8,241 nucleotides of DNA from Lachnospiraceae bacterium (GCA_900772675.1 CAAGRM010000053.1:1-8241); one strand, 5' to 3'; positions 1 through 7,418 are shown, counted from the stretch's first letter. Numbers and translations are program-made. The notes: generated from the letters alone by a model not told the origin.

Positions 1-7
1 ATTCCGA

Positions 8-2470
8 TTACTTTCTGACCGTGATCTTGTCCAGATGCCAGATATCATCCACATACTGCTGAATCGTACGGTCGGATGTGAATTTTCCGCAGTGTGCGGT
101 ATTCAGGATTGCGCTTCTTGCCCATGCAGAAGTATTTCTGTATTTATCCTCCACACGCTCCTGTGCTGCCGCATAGGACTTGAAGTCTGCCAGAATAAAG
201 TACATATCCGGGCGTGGAGCGTTCTTCGGTGTGAGCAGGGAGTCATACAGGTCACGGAACATCATTGTATCTCCGTTAGAGTATCTTCCGCTGATCAGAT
301 CCATGACTACGTTGTGGATATCCTGATCGTGGATAAAGTAGCTCATCGGATCGTAGGTGTAGTTGTTCTCATATTCAATTACCTGCTCTGCGGAAAGGCC
401 GAAGATGAAGGCATTCTCTTTTCCAACTTCCTCTACGATCTCTACATTTGCACCGTCCATCGTTCCGAGTGTCAGGGCGCCGTTCAGCATGAACTTCATG
501 TTACCGGTACCGGAAGCCTCTTTACTTGCGGTGGAAATCTGCTCGGAAACATCAGCAGCGGCAAAGATCAGCTCTGCGTTGCTGACACGATAATCCTCGA
601 TAAATACGACTTTGATCTTTCCTTTGATGGTCGGATCGTTGTTTACCACATCACCAACGGAGTTGATCAGTTTGATGATCGCTTTTGCACGCTCATAACC
701 TGCGGATGCTTTTGCTCCGAAGATGAAGGTTCTCGGGTAGAACGGCATATCCGGGTTCTTTTTCAGGCGGTCATACAGATACATGATGTGCAGAATGTTC
801 ATAAACTGACGTTTGTACTCATGCAGACGTTTTACCTGAACATCGAAAATGGAGTTCGGGTCTACATCGATACCGTTATGCTCTTTGATGTATTTTGCCA
901 GGCGGACTTTATTTTTATATTTGATTTCCATAAATTCCTTCTGTGCCTGGGTGTCATCTGCCAGCTTAGCGATCTTTTCGATCTTCGGCAGATCGGTGAT
1001 CCAGCCGTCTCCGGCGTACTCGGTTACCCAGTCAGCCAGGAGCGGGTTTCCGTGAAGCAGGAAACGACGCTGTGTGATACCATTCGTCTTATTGTTGAAC
1101 TTCTCCGGAGTCATCTCGTAGAAGTCTTTTAAGGTCTGTTTTTTCAGAATCTCGGTATGAAGCTGTGCAACACCGTTGACAGAATAGCCGCCTACGATAG
1201 CCAGACGGGCCATATGAACCTGTCCGTCGTAGATGACTGCCATCTGGCGAACTTTCTCCTCATCACCCGGGTACTGCTCTCTTACCTGGATCAGGAAGCG
1301 GCGGTTGATCTCCTCTACGATCTGATAGATACGCGGAAGAAGTCTGGAGAACAGGTCAACCGGCCATTTCTCGAGTGCCTCTGCCATGATGGTGTGGTTG
1401 GTGTATGCGCAGGTCTTTGTGGTGATCTCCCATGCCTCATCCCAGCCAAGGCCTTCCACGTCCATGAGGATTCGCATCAGCTCCGGAACGGCTACGGTCG
1501 GGTGAGTATCGTTCAGCTGGAAGGTAACCTTCTCATACAGCTTTGTGATATCATCGTGATGTTTTTTATATTTTGCAACTGCTCTCTGTACGCTTGCAGA
1601 AATGAAGAAATACTGCTGTTTCAGACGCAGCTCTTTTCCTTCGTAATGGTTGTCGTTCGGATACAGAACCTCTACGATGGTTTTTGCAAGGTTTTCCTGC
1701 TCAACCGCTTTGTGGTAATCACCTTTGTCGAAGGAATCCAGGGAGAAGTCCTGAATAGCCTCTGCATCCCAGATGGTCAGCGTGTTTACAACATCGTTGT
1801 CGTATCCTACGATTGGCATATCGTAAGGAATTGCGTTTACAGACTGGTAATCTTTCTGTACGAAGTTTACGCGTCCGGTAGCCTCATCATACTCCTGTGC
1901 TACGTATCCGCCAAATTTTACTTCTTTTGCGTATTCCGGGCGTTTCAGCTCGAATGGATAGCCGTGTTTCAGCCAGTTGTCCGGTACTTCTACCTGATAA
2001 CCGTCGCGGATCTGCTGTTTGAACATACCGTATTTATAACGGATACCGCAGCCGTATGCCGGATATCCCAGTGTAGCCAGGGAATCCAGGAAGCATGCTG
2101 CCAGACGGCCAAGACCGCCGTTTCCAAGCGCAGGATCTCTCTCCTGGTCCTCCAGAAGGTTCAGGTTCAGTCCCATCTCATCAAGAGCTTCCTGTACCTG
2201 TTTGTATGCAGTCAGGTTAATCAGGTTATTTCCCAGCGCACGTCCCATCAAGAACTCCATGGACATATAGTACAGAATCTTCGGATCCTGCTCATCCATT
2301 GCTTTCTGGGTTTTCAGCCAGTTGTCAATAATAACGTCTTTTACTGCGTAGCAGACTGCCTGGTAAATTTCCTGCTGGGAAGCCTCTTCCAGATTTTTTC
2401 TGTACAGCATTTTTACGTTTTCTTTGACACTGTTCTTAAAAGTTTCTTTGTTGAACTCGGCGTTTAACAT
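8..2470 (-). CDS. glgP: Glycogen/maltodextrin phosphorylase (GT35 family, PLP-dependent)
   Basis: Cytosolic enzyme that removes glucose units from the non-reducing ends of alpha-1,4-glucans with phosphate, giving glucose-1-phosphate. The family match is clear over the whole 820 residues, the usual bacterial length. Visible landmarks, numbered from the chosen ATG: YYMSMEFLMGR (67-77), the glycine-rich LGNGGLGRLAACFLDS (115-130), QLNDTHP, YTNHTIMAEALEKWP, VKRLHEYKRQ, and the pyridoxal-phosphate site GTGNMKFMLNGA with Lys659. The C-terminal SGKF-type motif is present as CGKFTSDRTIQQY. The frame also opens at a TTG at 2485, but the next six bases of that reading (AGGAGG) are the ribosome-binding site, so the ATG at 2470 is preferred. 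It lies 108 bp downstream of ileS on the same strand. I see no good promoter in the gap, so cotranscription with ileS or a promoter inside ileS are both possible. Glycogen versus maltodextrin preference cannot be read from sequence; malP would be the alternative name. Confidence 0.96.
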   Translation of the reverse strand: MLNAEFNKETFKNSVKENVKMLYRKNLEEASQQEIYQAVCYAVKDVIIDNWLKTQKAMDEQDPKILYYMSMEFLMGRALGNNLINLTAYKQVQEALDEMGLNLNLLEDQERDPALGNGGLGRLAACFLDSLATLGYPAYGCGIRYKYGMFKQQIRDGYQVEVPDNWLKHGYPFELKRPEYAKEVKFGGYVAQEYDEATGRVNFVQKDYQSVNAIPYDMPIVGYDNDVVNTLTIWDAEAIQDFSLDSFDKGDYHKAVEQENLAKTIVEVLYPNDNHYEGKELRLKQQYFFISASVQRAVAKYKKHHDDITKLYEKVTFQLNDTHPTVAVPELMRILMDVEGLGWDEAWEITTKTCAYTNHTIMAEALEKWPVDLFSRLLPRIYQIVEEINRRFLIQVREQYPGDEEKVRQMAVIYDGQVHMARLAIVGGYSVNGVAQLHTEILKKQTLKDFYEMTPEKFNNKTNGITQRRFLLHGNPLLADWVTEYAGDGWITDLPKIEKIAKLADDTQAQKEFMEIKYKNKVRLAKYIKEHNGIDVDPNSIFDVQVKRLHEYKRQFMNILHIMYLYDRLKKNPDMPFYPRTFIFGAKASAGYERAKAIIKLINSVGDVVNNDPTIKGKIKVVFIEDYRVSNAELIFAAADVSEQISTASKEASGTGNMKFMLNGALTLGTMDGANVEIVEEVGKENAFIFGLSAEQVIEYENNYTYDPMSYFIHDQDIHNVVMDLISGRYSNGDTMMFRDLYDSLLTPKNAPRPDMYFILADFKSYAAAQERVEDKYRNTSAWARSAILNTAHCGKFTSDRTIQQYVDDIWHLDKITVRK

Positions 2471-2476
2471 CTGCGT

Positions 2477-2482
2477 CCTCCT
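2477..2482 (-). promoter_or_regulatory. Ribosome-binding site of the phosphorylase gene
   Basis: A perfect AGGAGG lies six bases before the ATG at 2470. It sets the start there and rules out the in-frame TTG at 2485, which would put the Shine-Dalgarno sequence inside the coding region. The base of a large hairpin ends about six bases upstream. Confidence 0.85.
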
Positions 2483-2488
2483 CAATAG

Positions 2489-2533
2489 CAGTCTGCGAGC
2501 GGAGAGCTTGTCTGCATCCCCGCTCGCAGGCTG
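2489..2533. terminator. 14-bp hairpin between ileS and glgP; T-tract only on the plus-strand side
   Basis: Arms 2489-2502 (CAGTCTGCGAGCGG) and 2520-2533 (CCGCTCGCAGGCTG) pair over 14 bp with one G-U wobble around a 17-nt loop. On the plus strand the stem is followed at once by ATTTTTATATT, the form of an intrinsic terminator. That strand is antisense to both flanking genes. On the minus strand, the sense of ileS and glgP, the stem is followed by CTATTGAGGAGG with no U-run, so it should not stop ileS transcripts in the usual way. In that direction it may protect or separate the two messages, or affect access to the glgP ribosome-binding site. The structure is seen directly; its role is inferred. 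Confidence 0.6.
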
Positions 2534-2578
2534 ATTTTTATATTAACGATCGTCGTGGAAACGCATCCAGAAGTATTC

Positions 2579-5500
2579 TTAGATACGCTCTACTGCCATG
2601 GTAACCTTTTCGGAGTTGATATTCCACTCCTTCTCATAGCCCTTTGTCTCTCCAGTCACGATTTCTTCTGCCAGAACTTCAGATTTAATTTCATCCCCAT
2701 GGTTTTTCATGATGCTTACAATCTTGTCGTTGTCTTTTGCATATACTCTGATCTTGTCCATAACCTCAAAGCCGGCCTCTTTACGCATGGTCTGGATTTT
2801 ACTTACCAGCTCACGAACAAAACCTTCCTCGATCAGTTCCGGAGTCAGATTGGTATCCAGAACAACGGTGATTGTATGGTCGGATTCGGATACATAGCCT
2901 TCCATCTGTGCCATGTCAATTAACAAATCCTCCTCTAATAATACAATTTCCTCTCCGTCGATGTCAAGTTTAAGTTCACCGGTGCTCTTGAGCTCTGCCA
3001 TAGCCTTGTTTCCATCCAGCTCAGACAGGGTTGTTTTGATCTTGTTCAGCAGTTTTCCGTATTTTGGTCCTACGGTACGCATCTGCGGTTTGAAGCTGTA
3101 GCTGATGAAATCTGCGATGTCATCTTTAAATACAACTTCTTTGACATTCAGCTCGTCCTCAATGATCTCTTTGTAGAATTCGGAAAGCTGGAACTCGCTC
3201 TTGACATACATGGTTCCGATCGGCTGACGGTTTTTGATATTGGCAGTATTTCTTGCGGCACGTCCCATAACGACGATCTCCAGCAGGTCTGCCATATCCT
3301 CTTCCATCTTCGGATCGATCCAGTTCTCATGTACCTCCGGGAAGTCACACAGATGGATACTTTCCGGTGCACTTGCATCGATGCTCTTTACGAGGTTCTG
3401 ATAAATATCCTCTGTCATGAACGGAATCATCGGAGCTGCTGCTTTTGCAACGGTCACCAGTGCGGTGTACAGAGTCATGTAAGCATTGATCTTATCCTGC
3501 TCCATGCCTTTTGCCCAGAAACGTTCACGGGAACGGCGTACATACCAGTTACTCATATCGTCCACGAAGGACTGCAGTGCTTTTGCTGCTTCCGGAATCC
3601 GGTAATTTGCCAGGTTGTCGTCTACTGCTTTTACAGTGGATTCCAGACGGGACAGCAGCCATTTATCCATAACAGCCAGTTTGTCATACTCCAGACTGTA
3701 TTTTGTTGCATCGAAGTTGTCGATGTTTGCATACAGGACAAAGAACGCGTAGGTGTTCCACAGGGTTCCCATGAACTTTCTCTGTCCTTCCACTACGGTC
3801 TTGCCTGCGAAACGGCTCGGCAGCCACGGAGCACTGCTGGTGTAGAAGTACCAGCGGATCGCATCGGCACCGTAGGTCTGCAGTGCGTCAAACGGATCTA
3901 CCGCATTTCCTTTGGATTTACTCATCTTCTGTCCGTTCTCATCCTGTACCAGACCAAGAACGATAACGTTTTCGTATGGTGCTTTGTTGAACAGCAGAGT
4001 GGAAATTGCAAGCAGGGAGTAGAACCATCCACGTGTCTGGTCTACAGCCTCGGAAATAAACTGTGCCGGGAACTGTTTCTCGAAGGTTTCTTTGTTCTCG
4101 AATGGATAGTGATGCTGTGCGAACGGCATGGAGCCGGAATCGAACCAGCAGTCGATAACCTCCGGTACACGGTGCATCTCTTTACCGCATTTCGGGCACT
4201 TAATGGTCACTGCGTCGATGTATGGGCGGTGAAGCTCGATGTCATCCGGGCAGTTGTCGGCTTTTTCTTTCAGCTCTTCGATACTGCCAATGCAGTCCTG
4301 ATGACCACATTCACACTGCCATACCGGAAGCGGAGTTCCCCAGTAACGGTTTCTGGAAAGTCCCCAGTCCTGAACATTTTCCAGCCAGTCGCCGAAGCGT
4401 CCTTTTCCGATGCTCTCCGGAATCCAGTTGATGGTGTTGTTGTTGCGGATCAGATCCTCTTTTACTGCAGTCATGCGGATAAACCAGGTCTCACGTGCAT
4501 AGTAGATCAGCGGAGTATCGCATCTCCAGCAGTGCGGGTAGCTGTGCTCAAACAGCGGCGCATCAAACAGAAGGTCTTTATCCTCGAGTGCCTGCAGAAC
4601 GGCCATATCTGCTTTCTTGCAGAAGGTGCCTGCCCACGGAGTTTCCTCTGTCATCTCACCTTTTTCGTTTACTAACTGTACGAAAGGAAGATCGTATCTG
4701 TGGCCGACCTTGGAGTCGTCCTCACCGAATGCAGGAGCGATATGAACAACACCGGTACCATCGGTCAGTGTTACGTAGGTATCACAGACTACATAGTATG
4801 CTTTTTTGTTTCCGATTCTCTTCTCAGCGTACGGGAACAGCGGCTCGTACTCTTTGAACTCGAGATCTTTACCCTGATAATGCTCCAGAACCTCGGCGCC
4901 TTCTCCAAGAACGGTATCTACCAGAGCGGCTGCCATATAGTAGGTATATCCTTTGCTTGTTACTTTTACGTAATCCTCATCCGGGTTGACGCAGAGTGCA
5001 ACGTTGGACGGAAGAGTCCACGGTGTGGTGGTCCATGCCAGAATGTAAGCGTCTTCGCCTTTTACTTTAAAGCGGACAACGGCAGAACGTTCTTTGACAT
5101 CTTTGTATCCCTGTGCTACTTCGTGGGAAGAAAGCGGGGTACCGCAGCGCGGGCAGTAAGGAACGATTTTGTGTCCTTCGTACAGAAGACCTTTCTTCCA
5201 GATCTCCTTTAATGCCCACCACTCCGACTCGATGTAGTCGTTATGATACGTAACGTATGGGTTTTTCATATCAGCCCAGAATCCAACGGTATGGGAGAAG
5301 TCTTCCCACATTCCCTCGTATTTCCATACGCTCTCTTTACACTGCTCGATGAATGGCTCTACGCCGTATTTCTCGATCTGGTCTTTTCCGTCCAGGCCGA
5401 GCTTTTTCTCAACCTCCAGCTCTACCGGCAGTCCGTGGGTATCCCAGCCTGCTTTTCTCGGTACCTGATAGCCTTTCATAGTACGGTATCTCGGAATCAT

Positions 5501-5698
5501 ATCCTTGATAACACGGGTCTCTACGTGACCGATGTGCGGTTTTCCGTTTGCGGTCGGCGGTCCGTCATAGAATACGTAGGACGGATTTCCTTCACGCACT
5601 TTCATACTTTTTTCGAAGATCTGATTGTCTTCCCAGAACTTCTCAACCTGTTTTTCTCTCTCGACAAAGTTCATGTCGGTTGAAACTTTCTTGTACAT
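2579..5698 (-). CDS. ileS: Isoleucyl-tRNA synthetase, type 2 (eukaryote-like)
   Basis: Class I aminoacyl-tRNA synthetase that charges tRNA-Ile in the cytosol. Its 1039 residues are a full-length enzyme. Visible in order: the ATP-binding HIGH motif (55-58, in NGKPHIGHV), AGWDTHGLPVE (83-93), a first CxxC pair (182/185), the CP1 editing domain with WTTTPWTLPSN (222-232) and the GTGVVHIAPAFGEDD block (314-328), further Cys pairs (390/393, 462/464 with 469, 501/504) suggesting zinc sites, WFDSG (518-522), KMSKS (591-595), then the helical anticodon-binding domain (from about 685, with NWYVRRSRERFW) and a long C-terminal extension. WDTHGLP plus VIKDMIPRYRTMKGY resembles type 2 enzymes, not the E. 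coli type; many type 2 enzymes tolerate mupirocin, but that is not tested here. The ATG at 5698 follows AGGAGG (5706-5711) by seven bases. Expression should be controlled by the T-box leader upstream. Confidence 0.98.
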   Translation of the reverse strand: MYKKVSTDMNFVEREKQVEKFWEDNQIFEKSMKVREGNPSYVFYDGPPTANGKPHIGHVETRVIKDMIPRYRTMKGYQVPRKAGWDTHGLPVELEVEKKLGLDGKDQIEKYGVEPFIEQCKESVWKYEGMWEDFSHTVGFWADMKNPYVTYHNDYIESEWWALKEIWKKGLLYEGHKIVPYCPRCGTPLSSHEVAQGYKDVKERSAVVRFKVKGEDAYILAWTTTPWTLPSNVALCVNPDEDYVKVTSKGYTYYMAAALVDTVLGEGAEVLEHYQGKDLEFKEYEPLFPYAEKRIGNKKAYYVVCDTYVTLTDGTGVVHIAPAFGEDDSKVGHRYDLPFVQLVNEKGEMTEETPWAGTFCKKADMAVLQALEDKDLLFDAPLFEHSYPHCWRCDTPLIYYARETWFIRMTAVKEDLIRNNNTINWIPESIGKGRFGDWLENVQDWGLSRNRYWGTPLPVWQCECGHQDCIGSIEELKEKADNCPDDIELHRPYIDAVTIKCPKCGKEMHRVPEVIDCWFDSGSMPFAQHHYPFENKETFEKQFPAQFISEAVDQTRGWFYSLLAISTLLFNKAPYENVIVLGLVQDENGQKMSKSKGNAVDPFDALQTYGADAIRWYFYTSSAPWLPSRFAGKTVVEGQRKFMGTLWNTYAFFVLYANIDNFDATKYSLEYDKLAVMDKWLLSRLESTVKAVDDNLANYRIPEAAKALQSFVDDMSNWYVRRSRERFWAKGMEQDKINAYMTLYTALVTVAKAAAPMIPFMTEDIYQNLVKSIDASAPESIHLCDFPEVHENWIDPKMEEDMADLLEIVVMGRAARNTANIKNRQPIGTMYVKSEFQLSEFYKEIIEDELNVKEVVFKDDIADFISYSFKPQMRTVGPKYGKLLNKIKTTLSELDGNKAMAELKSTGELKLDIDGEEIVLLEEDLLIDMAQMEGYVSESDHTITVVLDTNLTPELIEEGFVRELVSKIQTMRKEAGFEVMDKIRVYAKDNDKIVSIMKNHGDEIKSEVLAEEIVTGETKGYEKEWNINSEKVTMAVERI

Positions 5699-5744
5699 GC
5701 TTGTACCTCCTGAAACTTAAGTTTCTCGTTTGATTTGCTCGCGT

Positions 5745-6026
5745 AAAATAAGAAAAAGCTCCCGCCCTGTAATAGGACGAAAGCTGTACTTATCGTAACC
5801 ACCTGTTACATACTATCATATGCATTTCCTGTAACGGGGAACAACCGGCAACTTCTTACCACTGCTCTCCGGCTTTCTATATTTTATGCGCCGGGTACGC
5901 AGATTCAGAACTGCAACTTGGAAGTGATGTTCACCTGCCGCTACTTGTACCGGACTCCCACCATCCCCGGCTCGCTTTCCACAGACCGTTCACGCGCAGA
6001 CTACTGTCTTCGTCATTGTTTTTCAT
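5745..6026 (-). ncRNA. T-box riboswitch (tRNA-Ile sensing) in the ileS leader
   Basis: The leader senses the charging state of tRNA-Ile and decides between termination and read-through into ileS. Seen along the minus strand: a 5' Stem I strand containing GACGAAGACAGTAG; the distal Stem I part with AGCGAGCCGG and the GGTGGGAG loop; then TGAACATCACTTCC, where ATC at 5928-5926 is the Ile specifier codon followed by the usual purine. Further down is the T-box AGGTGGTTACGA (5804-5793). Its TGGT (5801-5798) is complementary to the ACCA end of tRNA-Ile. The terminator at 5750-5785 competes with an antiterminator formed between the T-box and TCGTCCT (5780-5774). The T-box core is about two bases shorter than the common AGGGUGGNACCGCG. 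The identity rests on the specifier, the T-box and the terminator being in correct order before ileS. Confidence 0.93.
5750..5785 (-). terminator. Intrinsic terminator of the T-box leader
   Basis: On the minus strand AGCTTTCGTCCT (5785-5774) pairs with AGGGCGGGAGCT (5768-5757) over 12 bp including G-U pairs, with a five-base loop ATTAC, followed by a T-rich run (TTTTCTTATTTT). The 5' arm contains TCGTCCT, which is needed for the alternative antiterminator with the T-box sequence. This mutual exclusion is the expected T-box switch. About 45 bases separate the run from the ileS ribosome-binding site. Confidence 0.9.
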
Positions 6027-6031
6027 GCCTT

Positions 6032-6061
6032 ATTATAACTAGGGGCTGTAAGCGTTGTCAA
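6032..6061 (-). promoter_or_regulatory. Vegetative promoter of the ileS T-box transcript
   Basis: On the minus strand TTGACA (6061-6056) and TATAAT (6037-6032) are both perfect sigma-70/SigA hexamers, separated by 18 bp. Transcription should start near 6026-6024, just upstream of Stem I of the T-box. Four phased A-tracts lie just upstream (6076-6111). Confidence 0.9.
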
Positions 6062-6075
6062 GAGTGGAAAGCATA

Positions 6076-6111
6076 TTTTATCGGTTCTTTTCCGCAATTT
6101 TACGGGATTTT
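6076..6111. promoter_or_regulatory. Helically phased A/T tracts between divergent promoters
   Basis: Four TTTT tracts (plus strand) start at 6076, 6088, 6098 and 6108, that is at steps of 12, 10 and 10 bases, close to one helical turn each. Such phasing is known to produce intrinsic DNA curvature. The block lies about 50-86 bases upstream of both predicted start sites, so it could act as an UP-like or bent-DNA element for either promoter. The tracts are seen directly; curvature and function are inferred. Confidence 0.45.
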
Positions 6112-6123
6112 CGGGGGTGTGCG

Positions 6124-6152
6124 TTGCTATTTGGACATGGGGATGGTAAAAT
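6124..6152 (+). promoter_or_regulatory. Probable promoter of the glycerate kinase gene (extended -10)
   Basis: TTGCTA (6124-6129) and TAAAAT (6147-6152) are separated by 17 bp, with a TG one base before the -10 hexamer, the extended -10 form. The predicted start is near 6159, leaving a short leader of about 27 bases. The -35 is only a partial match to TTGACA. Confidence 0.55.
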
Positions 6153-6173
6153 CATGGTATCTTATAAGGAAAC

Positions 6174-6180
6174 GGAAGTG
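6174..6180 (+). promoter_or_regulatory. Ribosome-binding site setting the TTG start of glycerate kinase
   Basis: GGAAGTG ends five bases before the TTG at 6186. The nearby GTG at 6179 cannot be the start because its frame meets TGA after three codons (GTG AAA GTT TGA). Confidence 0.6.
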
Positions 6181-6185
6181 AAAGT

Positions 6186-7322
6186 TTGAAGGTTGCAATT
6201 GCAATTGATTCATTTAAAGGAAGTCTCTCATCTCTTCAGGCCGGGAATGCTGCTGCGCAAGGGATTCACAGGGTGGATCCAGATGTTAAAACGGTTGTGC
6301 GGACACTGGCGGACGGAGGAGAAGGGACGGTACAGGCTCTGACGGAAGGACTCGGCGGACAGTTTGTGTCCGTTCCTGTGACGGGACCGGCACAAAAGAC
6401 AGTTTCGTGTACGTATGGCGTAATAGAACAGGCACAGACAGCTGTTATTGAGATGTCCGGTGCGGCTGGAATTACGCTTGTTTCGGATACGGAGCGAAAT
6501 CCGTTGTATACAACGACATACGGTGTCGGTGAAGTAATCCAGGATGCGGTTCTGCGTGGCTGCCGCCATTTTATTATCGGAATCGGCGGAAGTGCCACGA
6601 ATGACGGCGGTATTGGTATGCTACAGGCACTCGGTTTCGGACTGCTCGATGCAGAAGGAAAACAGGTTCCTTTTGGTGCCGTCGGGCTGGAATCTCTTAC
6701 CGCGATTACGACAGATCACGTTCTGCCGGAACTTTCGGAATGCACCTTCCGTATTGCCTGCGATGTAACGAATCCGCTCTGCGGTTCCAACGGCTGCAGC
6801 GCCGTTTTCGGACCGCAGAAGGGCGCGGATGCTGTCATGATCAAACGTATGGACACATCGCTTGCCTCCTACGCCGCGCTCTGCCAGAAAACATTCCCGA
6901 ACGTCGACGCGGAAATTCCCGGAACGGGTGCTGCGGGCGGACTTGGATTTGCTTTTCAGACGTTTCTTTCTGCTTCGCTGGAACCCGGCATTCAGATCGT
7001 ACTGGATGAAACCCGACTTCGTGATGATGTAAAAGATGCTGATCTTGTTATCACCGGCGAAGGACGGCTCGACGGACAAACCGTGATGGGAAAAGCGCCG
7101 ATCGGAGTTGCAAAACTTTCAAAAGAATACGGCAAACCTGTCCTTGCGTTCTCCGGCTGTGTCACAAAGGATGCATCTGCATGCAACGCCGCCGGAATTG
7201 ATGCCTTTTTCCCGATTCTGCGGAGCGTCGTTTCACTCGAAGAAGCTATGGATGTGAAAAATGCGGCAGAAAATATGACCGATACGGTAGAACAGGCTTT
7301 TCGGCTATTTTTGCTTCAGTAA
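6186..7322 (+). CDS. glxK: Glycerate kinase, type 2 (GlxK/GarK family)
   Basis: Phosphorylates glycerate with ATP; the GlxK/GarK family makes 2-phosphoglycerate, which enters lower glycolysis. The 378 residues match the family's usual length (about 380). Landmarks: DSFKGSLSS at the very N-terminus (8-16), ADGGEGT (42-48), IGGSATNDGGIGMLQALG (133-150), CDVTNPLCG (192-200), VFGPQKGA (207-214), GTGAAGGLG (247-255) and ITGEGRLDGQT with GKAPIGVA (289-309). The start is a TTG: the conserved MKVAIAIDSFKGS begins exactly there, a Shine-Dalgarno lies upstream, and no ATG is available without losing the motif. It stands alone, divergent from ileS and convergent with the GNAT gene, with no glycerate uptake or glyoxylate gene in view, so its substrate source is unknown. 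The assignment to the family is firm; garK and glxK are equivalent names for this type and cannot be told apart here. Confidence 0.96.
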   Translation: MKVAIAIDSFKGSLSSLQAGNAAAQGIHRVDPDVKTVVRTLADGGEGTVQALTEGLGGQFVSVPVTGPAQKTVSCTYGVIEQAQTAVIEMSGAAGITLVSDTERNPLYTTTYGVGEVIQDAVLRGCRHFIIGIGGSATNDGGIGMLQALGFGLLDAEGKQVPFGAVGLESLTAITTDHVLPELSECTFRIACDVTNPLCGSNGCSAVFGPQKGADAVMIKRMDTSLASYAALCQKTFPNVDAEIPGTGAAGGLGFAFQTFLSASLEPGIQIVLDETRLRDDVKDADLVITGEGRLDGQTVMGKAPIGVAKLSKEYGKPVLAFSGCVTKDASACNAAGIDAFFPILRSVVSLEEAMDVKNAAENMTDTVEQAFRLFLLQ

Positions 7323-7351
7323 AGCGGATATTCGCAATCCGCTTCGCTACT
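7318..7351. terminator. Inverted repeat at the end of the glycerate kinase gene, possible terminator
   Basis: AAGCGGAT (7322-7329) and ATCCGCTT (7337-7344) form a perfect 8-bp stem with a seven-base loop. AGTA (7318-7321) and TACT (7348-7351) extend it across a three-base bulge. It overlaps the stop codon of the kinase gene. Neither strand has a good T-run right after the stem, so it is not a textbook intrinsic terminator. Its place in a convergent gap favours a 3'-end role. Confidence 0.4.
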
Positions 7352-7378
7352 TACTTGATTCGATTAAAATACAAGACC

Positions 7379-7418
7379 GTTTTCTCCTGCTTTAATTTTT
7401 ACAGGAAGAACAGAAAAC
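7379..7418 (-). terminator. Weak inverted repeat after the GNAT gene, possible terminator
   Basis: GTTTTCTCCTG (7379-7389) pairs with CAGG (7402-7405) and AGAAAAC (7412-7418) across a six-base bulge, about 12 bases past the GNAT stop codon. In the minus direction it is followed by T-rich TCTTGTATTTT. The stem is AT-rich and broken, so the call is tentative. Confidence 0.25.

Noticed and set aside
35..2467. Long plus-strand open frames (35-1132 and 1157-2467) across the phosphorylase gene
   Set aside because: They are antisense to a fully conserved enzyme, have Cys- and Val-rich compositions with no recognisable domain, and lack good ribosome-binding sites. They are by-products of codon usage on the other strand.
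2471..2485. TTG at 2485 as the phosphorylase start
   Set aside because: The codons after it are the AGGAGG ribosome-binding site for the ATG at 2470, which also gives the usual family N-terminus.
2534..2578. Possible glgP promoter with TATAAA or TAATAT as -10 in the ileS-glgP gap
   Set aside because: No acceptable -35 hexamer lies 16-18 bases upstream on the minus strand, so I did not annotate it.
3329..5212. Plus-strand open frames of 448 and 170 codons inside ileS
   Set aside because: They lie opposite conserved synthetase domains and show no family motif; they are shadow frames.
5918..6181. 87-codon plus-strand open frame ending just before the glycerate kinase gene
   Set aside because: It covers Stem I of the T-box and the ileS promoter in the opposite direction, and its sequence has no protein-like features. 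The RNA and promoter explain the conservation here.
6228..7186. Minus-strand and frame-shifted open frames within the glycerate kinase gene
   Set aside because: The plus-strand frame carries every expected family motif from end to end; the others have none.
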